In this document: piece by piece, positions 7,039 through 10,464 of the stretch
Position numbering within the stretch: the stretch's first letter is position 1
Layout of the letters: each line of letters starts with the position of its first letter
From: Pseudomonadota bacterium
GTDB taxonomy: Bacteria; Pseudomonadota; Alphaproteobacteria; Rhizobiales; Rhizobiaceae
Direction: 5' to 3'
DNA: 10,464 bases
NCBI GenBank assembly: GCA_023390055.1
Contig: JAEWDP010000087.1
Span: 1 to 10,464, forward strand
Position numbers and translations under genes: made by a program
The notes under the pieces: generated by a model
Databases searched by the model: none
Told to the model about the DNA's origin: nothing
The model's input: only the letters and a program-made list of their open reading frames with translations

Positions 7039-7356
7039 TCAGCAACAGCAATCTACTCCTCGCAAGAACGGTTCCGGCATACATAGCACAAGCTGCTTAC
7101 GCACCTTCGTCTGACGGCGTTTATCGATGAGCACCTTCAGTTCCGGATAAATTTCATTCCTCTTTGACTTCGATCAGCGCCTTGTCAGGTACCGTCTGCC
7201 ATCCACTCGCTCATCGGAGATGACCGCCGATCTCTACCAGACAGCGGAGAAGACACTAAAATAGGTTCAAGGGATATTGCCGGTTTTGGGTCGGCAACCA
7301 TCCAGCCTGCTCCTGACAGCCGAGTTTGTTGCTTTCCACTACAGGAGGATGATGTG

Positions 7357-7381
7357 GGAACAAGCAGCGCTGTCATGCGTT
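7357..7381 (+). promoter_or_regulatory. EcfG/RpoE2 (general stress sigma factor) promoter for the PLD gene
   Basis: GGAAC (7357-7361), 16 nt, then CGTT (7378-7381): an exact match to the known alphaproteobacterial ECF15/EcfG consensus GGAAC-N16/17-CGTT. Transcription would begin near 7388, giving a leader of about 20 nt that contains the GGGGGAG ribosome-binding site and ends at GTG 7409. This placement excludes translation starts further upstream. Confidence 0.8.
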
Positions 7382-7397
7382 TTCCCTCAACCAGAAC

Positions 7398-7404
7398 GGG
7401 GGAG
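7398..7404 (+). promoter_or_regulatory. Ribosome-binding site deciding the PLD start
   Basis: GGGGGAG lies 4 nt upstream of GTG 7409. It is downstream of the predicted EcfG transcription start, unlike the AGGAGG at 7343-7348, which touches an in-frame ATG (7349) with no spacer and would precede the promoter. Confidence 0.5.
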
Positions 7405-7408
7405 TATC

Positions 7409-8911
7409 GTGGACTTAACAATCGCTGCAAGTATCCCGATGCAGATTTCTAAAGAAACTCCCATCGTCAAACCTGGCCGCAATGCATGGCGTAGCGCAAT
7501 CGCCGAAAAGGTGGCCTTCCTAGTTGATGCCGCAGACTACTTCAAAAGGCTAGACCAGGTTCTCGATCTGGCACAGAAATCAATCTTCATCATCGGATGG
7601 GACTTCAACCCCATGATTCGGCTGAGGCCGGACGATCCTGAATGTCCGCTATTGGGCGACAGGTTGCGGCTATTGGTAGAAGAAAAACCGGACCTACATA
7701 TTCGACTGCTCGTCTGGGGCATGGGCCCGATCTACTCAGGAAAAAGCTTGAAAATGTTCGGAAAAATGCCATGGAGCGATCACCCGCGTATCAAGTTGAA
7801 GTTCGATTTCAATCATCCTTTGCGCGCAAGTCACCATCAGAAAATTGTCTCTATAGATGATAGAACTGCATTCCTGGGCGGCATAGATATCACCGCAAGA
7901 AGATGGGATGACCGTACCCACAGAGCCGACAATCCACTACGCAGGGCACCCGATGGCACAGCATATGGACCTGTCCATGATGTTCAAAGCATCGTTACCG
8001 GTCCAGCTGCAGCATTGATTGGAGACGTTGCCAGGTCCAGATGGAAGAAGATTGAAGCAAATGAAAACATGCCTCTGGCCGAAACATCGGGCGAAGCTCC
8101 GTGGCCTTACGACCTCTCGCCCGCTTTGACGGACTGCAAAACAGCTATTGCACTCACGCAGGCCTGGAAATGGAAAGGTCACCGAGGACACCGGGAAGCC
8201 ATCCGCCTGACTCATGACGCGCTACGGTCGGCCCGACAGCACCTCTACATCGAGACGCAATATCTTGCATCCTTTGGCGTGGGGCGTACACTGGCGCGAC
8301 AATTAAAGAAACGGCATGGCCCTGAGGTCGTTGTTGTTGTGACCCGCGAATCCCACGGATTCGTGGAGCAGGTCATGATGGGCCACAACCGCAATCGTCT
8401 CATAAGACGGCTCAAGCGAGCCGACCGCCACAATCGGCTGCGGGTGTTCTACGCCGTCACACCAGACGCCAAGGGTCACGACCAGGAAATCATCGTGCAT
8501 TCGAAAGTCATCATCGTCGATGATCGATTTGTTCGCATTGGTTCGTCAAATCTCAACAACCGCTCCGAAGGGCTAGATACCGAATGCGATCTCGCAATTG
8601 AGACAACGACCGACAGTGGACGACTGGCAGTCTCTACTCTACGAAACGGTCTCCTGGCAGAGCATCTCGACGCTTCGTCAGAGGACGTGACTGCAGTCAT
8701 CCATGAGACAGGCTCCATGCTTGCGGCAATCGACCGGTTCAACATCTCCAGGCGTGGGTTGCGATCCTTTGACGTAGATCCCAGATCAGGAGATACAACA
8801 TCCATCGTAGGCACCGGCATCATTGATCCCAAGCAACCGTTTTGGCCCATCGGCAGGGTGATCTTGCTTATCAAACGCGCGTTCTCGCAACTAACTCGCC
8901 ACGTGTCTTGA
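7409..8911 (+). CDS. Phospholipase D / cardiolipin synthase-like protein with two HKD motifs
   Basis: 500 residues from GTG 7409. Two complete H-x-K-x4-D catalytic motifs are present: SHHQKIVSID (H143, K145, D150) and VHSKVIIVDD (H364, K366, D371), followed by GSSNLNNRS (378-386), so both halves of the bilobed PLD active site are intact. The domain begins around PGRNAWR (22-28). There is no signal peptide; a short amphipathic/hydrophobic patch (480-490) near the C-terminus may touch the membrane. Such enzymes transfer or hydrolyse phosphatidyl groups. E. coli ClsB (YbhO) is a cardiolipin synthase of the same superfamily and also sits with YbhN- and YbhP-type genes, so phospholipid remodelling is the likely role, while true PLD hydrolase activity cannot be excluded. 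ATG 7439 is an alternative start. The gene is predicted to be under EcfG control. Its last 21 bp overlap the end of the opposing gene. Confidence 0.87.
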   Translation: MDLTIAASIPMQISKETPIVKPGRNAWRSAIAEKVAFLVDAADYFKRLDQVLDLAQKSIFIIGWDFNPMIRLRPDDPECPLLGDRLRLLVEEKPDLHIRLLVWGMGPIYSGKSLKMFGKMPWSDHPRIKLKFDFNHPLRASHHQKIVSIDDRTAFLGGIDITARRWDDRTHRADNPLRRAPDGTAYGPVHDVQSIVTGPAAALIGDVARSRWKKIEANENMPLAETSGEAPWPYDLSPALTDCKTAIALTQAWKWKGHRGHREAIRLTHDALRSARQHLYIETQYLASFGVGRTLARQLKKRHGPEVVVVVTRESHGFVEQVMMGHNRNRLIRRLKRADRHNRLRVFYAVTPDAKGHDQEIIVHSKVIIVDDRFVRIGSSNLNNRSEGLDTECDLAIETTTDSGRLAVSTLRNGLLAEHLDASSEDVTAVIHETGSMLAAIDRFNISRRGLRSFDVDPRSGDTTSIVGTGIIDPKQPFWPIGRVILLIKRAFSQLTRHVS

Positions 8912-9832
8912 GCCCGCACGAAGTTCCTGGCGTCGAAAGTACATCTCGCAGAAAAGAAGGGTTGGTACACCGATCAGAAGCGGGATAAAAAAGTAAAGAA
9001 TACGAAACGCAATCAGAGCGCCAATAGAATCCGCCATCGGCAAGATGGCCAGAATTGTTGCTTCTAGAACGCCTAGTCCCCCCGGAACGTGACTGAAGAG
9101 GGAAACGACATTTGCCGTCGCATATGCCTTTGCTACATCAAGGTAGCTGACATCTGAAAACGTCAGCGTCAATTGGTGTATGCACCCTGCAACACAGGCA
9201 AAGTTTAGTGTGCCGACAATGACCTGCCCCATGGCTAGACGGGGAGACGGTGGCTCGAACCGCCAGCTATGAAGGATCAGCGGTCGTGTAACAAAAAGAC
9301 TAATCAGGAGATAGGCAACAATCGGAACAAGACATAAAAATCCGAGAATAACTGACTTCATCTGTGTCAGTCCGAGAAAGCCCTCTCCGCCCCTGGAGAT
9401 AATCAGAGCCGAGCCCGCGAGTACGAGAAGTCCTATACCGACACTAAAACCGCAAAAGACGATTACCTTTGCCACCTGTTGTGCTGACAGTCCCCACCTG
9501 GAATAGAACCGATAGCGGATAGCGCCACTACTCAGGGCGGCCATCCCGACATTGTGGCCGATAGAAAGACTCGTGAATGATGCAAGAGCCACACGCGGAT
9601 ACGAGAGAGGTCTTCCGGCATAACGGACCGCCAGCCAATCAAACCCCGTCAGACACAGATAGGACGCGATGACGAACGCAAAGGCGGACATCAGCCTCGA
9701 ACTGTGTATCGCAAACAGCGACCCCTTGATCTCTTCCAAAGTGTAGTGTCCGACGTTGCGGTAGACAAGAATTGCGGCGACGCCAACGGCAACGGCAATC
9801 AGTAATTGAAATATTCGCCGTCTTGTTATCAT
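8891..9832 (-). CDS. YbhN-like integral membrane protein (lysylphosphatidylglycerol synthase TM-region family)
   Basis: 313 residues from ATG 9832, with AGGGA 6 nt upstream. About eight hydrophobic segments are visible (roughly 6-24, 46-66, 82-100, 121-146, 160-183, 200-222, 235-265, 273-296). SHVPGGLGVLEA (247-258) is the hallmark of the UPF0104/LPG_synthase_TM family, and GHNVGMAALSSGAIRYRFY (92-110) matches the other conserved loop. The catalytic C-terminal domain of true MprF proteins is absent, as in YbhN, so it is a stand-alone membrane domain, possibly a lipid flippase or transporter (inference from MprF; the YbhN function is not settled). An in-frame TTG at 9847 is an alternative start. 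The predicted EcfG promoter on this strand would start transcription near 9856. It is divergent from the EEP gene and convergent with the PLD gene. Confidence 0.87.
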   Translation of the reverse strand: MITRRRIFQLLIAVAVGVAAILVYRNVGHYTLEEIKGSLFAIHSSRLMSAFAFVIASYLCLTGFDWLAVRYAGRPLSYPRVALASFTSLSIGHNVGMAALSSGAIRYRFYSRWGLSAQQVAKVIVFCGFSVGIGLLVLAGSALIISRGGEGFLGLTQMKSVILGFLCLVPIVAYLLISLFVTRPLILHSWRFEPPSPRLAMGQVIVGTLNFACVAGCIHQLTLTFSDVSYLDVAKAYATANVVSLFSHVPGGLGVLEATILAILPMADSIGALIAFRILYFFIPLLIGVPTLLFCEMYFRRQELRAGSRHVAS

Positions 9833-9860
9833 ATTCGATCCCTGCAAATCCTTGTCCTGA

Positions 9861-9885
9861 GGAACGAAAGCAAACGCAACGGGTT
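9861..9885 (+). promoter_or_regulatory. EcfG/RpoE2-type promoter for the EEP gene
   Basis: GGAAC (9861-9865), 16 nt, then GGTT (9882-9885), one mismatch from CGTT at its least conserved base. Transcription would begin near 9892, only a few nt before ATG 9895, so the transcript would be almost leaderless or translation would begin at a later codon such as GTG 9940. Confidence 0.62.
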
Positions 9886-9887
9886 CC
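9863..9887 (-). promoter_or_regulatory. EcfG/RpoE2-type promoter for the YbhN-like gene
   Basis: On the minus strand GGAAC (9887-9883), 16 nt, then CGTT (9866-9863): an exact consensus match. The predicted start of transcription near 9856 gives a leader of about 24 nt carrying AGGGA before ATG 9832. It overlaps the plus-strand element almost completely. Confidence 0.78.
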
Positions 9888-9894
9888 CAGCCCC

Positions 9895-10464
9895 ATGGCA
9901 GACACTCAGTATCCCCAACACGACAATCCCCGACAGAAGGTGAAAATTCTCAGCTACAATGTCCACAGCTGTGTCGGAACCGATCGCCGGCTGGACTGTG
10001 AACGGATCGCTGATGTCATTGCAACGATAGCCCCCGACATCATTGGGTTGCAGGAACTCGATGTCGGCAGAAGACGGACAGGGGGAGCAGACCAGGCTGA
10101 AATCATCGCATCCCTGCTCAGGATGGACTTTCATTTCCATGCGGCCCTGCAGATTGCTGAGGAACGATATGGCGATGCCATCCTAACGGCTCTGCCCATG
10201 AAACTGGTGAAGAGAGCAATGCTCCCGTCGACGGGTGAGCAACGAGGTGCAATCTGGACCGAAGTCATAGCCGGCAAACAAAAAATACAGCTTTTCAATA
10301 CACATCTTGGCCTCATGAGACGGGACCGGCAGATTCAGATGGCGACCCTGCTTGGCCCCTCCTGGATCGGCAGCTGCGTCGACGAACCATGCATTTTGCT
10401 CGGGGACCTGAATTCCGTTGGACGTTCTGCCACCTATCGACAGGCTGCAGCATATCTTAGGGAC
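9895..10464 (+). CDS. Endonuclease/exonuclease/phosphatase (EEP) family protein, YbhP-like, 3'-truncated
   Basis: 190 codons are open from ATG 9895 to the window edge. Motifs of the DNase I/EEP fold appear in order: ILSYNVHS (18-25; N22), LQELD (52-56; metal-binding E54), NTHLGL (135-140; H137) and GDLNS (170-174; D171, N173). The final SDH motif would lie beyond the window. The fold hydrolyses phosphodiester bonds in nucleic acids, phosphoinositides or other lipids. Next to PLD and YbhN-like genes the closest parallel is E. coli YbhP, whose substrate is not firmly established, so a lipid-linked or phosphodiester role in membrane remodelling is inferred. No signal peptide. The start is uncertain: ATG 9895 lacks a clear ribosome-binding site and GTG 9940 is the alternative. 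There is a 62-bp spacer to the divergent YbhN-like gene. Confidence 0.85.
   Translation, partial: MADTQYPQHDNPRQKVKILSYNVHSCVGTDRRLDCERIADVIATIAPDIIGLQELDVGRRRTGGADQAEIIASLLRMDFHFHAALQIAEERYGDAILTALPMKLVKRAMLPSTGEQRGAIWTEVIAGKQKIQLFNTHLGLMRRDRQIQMATLLGPSWIGSCVDEPCILLGDLNSVGRSATYRQAAAYLRD

Larger units (their letters stand above)
6978..7356. other. Gene-poor stretch with no convincing full gene
   Basis: Apart from the minus-strand ribosome-binding site and the 7011-7038 inverted repeat, about 380 bp hold no gene that can be supported. On the minus strand two short coding-looking fragments meet at 7154-7156, one ending DKALIEVKEE and one reading PELKVLIDKRRQTKVRKQL in the adjacent frame. They lack starts and could be remains of a decayed gene. 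A 6-bp inverted repeat TTGCCG / CGGCAA lies at 7277-7297. Confidence 0.4.

Noticed and set aside
7090..7210. Remnants of a decayed gene on the minus strand
   Set aside because: Two coding-looking fragments in adjacent frames meet at 7154-7156, but neither has a start or a recognised family, so a pseudogene call is not supported.
7277..7354. TTG 7277 or ATG 7349/7352 as the PLD start
   Set aside because: All precede the exact EcfG promoter (7357-7381). The AGGAGG at 7343-7348 is only 0 or 3 nt from these ATGs, too close for use.
9845..9847. TTG 9847 as the start of the YbhN-like gene
   Set aside because: ATG 9832 has a well-spaced AGGGA; the TTG would add five polar residues and has no better site.
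1..10464. CRISPR array, tRNA, rRNA, insertion sequence or attachment site
   Set aside because: No regularly spaced repeats, no cloverleaf or rRNA-like stretches, no transposase or integrase motifs were seen by eye on either strand.

Overview
The window looks like chromosomal DNA from an alphaproteobacterium, most likely of the Hyphomicrobiales (Rhizobium/Agrobacterium/Brucella/Ochrobactrum side). This rests on protein character, moderate GC (judged by eye) and, above all, promoters matching the EcfG (RpoE2) general-stress sigma factor that is typical of this class. The genus cannot be fixed from the sequence alone. Two functional blocks are separated by about 0.95 kb (6455-7408) that holds only small genes.

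Block 1 (1-6454, all on +) is a cell-surface or extracellular polysaccharide cluster. In order it holds the C-terminal part of a NodB-type polysaccharide deacetylase, a GT-B glycosyltransferase (GT4), a second GT4 glycosyltransferase after a 132-bp gap, a membrane-anchored GT2 glycosyltransferase, and a large secreted glycoside-hydrolase-like protein with a clan GH-A style acid/base and nucleophile pair. Three of the four junctions overlap (4, 4 and 92 nt), so these genes are probably co-translated. The logical picture is sugar transfer in the cytoplasm plus deacetylation and endo-cleavage or trimming of the product in the periplasm or outside.

The middle region (6455-7408) carries a 65-residue small protein with a strong ribosome-binding site, a possible 22-residue peptide gene on the opposite strand with an ideally spaced AGGAGG, several inverted repeats, and otherwise no convincing gene.

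Block 2 (7357-10464) has the same three protein families as the Escherichia coli ybhP-clsB(ybhO)-ybhN operon, rearranged: a two-HKD phospholipase D/cardiolipin-synthase-like protein (+), a YbhN/LPG-synthase-TM membrane protein (-, convergent, 3' ends overlapping by 21 bp), and an endonuclease/exonuclease/phosphatase (EEP) protein (+, divergent, cut by the window end). An exact GGAAC-N16-CGTT element lies upstream of the PLD gene. In the 62-bp divergent spacer a near-palindrome provides GGAAC-N16-CGTT towards the YbhN gene and GGAAC-N16-GGTT towards the EEP gene, so the -35 of each overlaps the -10 of the other. The inference is a stress-induced membrane-lipid remodelling module in which all three genes belong to the general stress regulon despite being on different strands.
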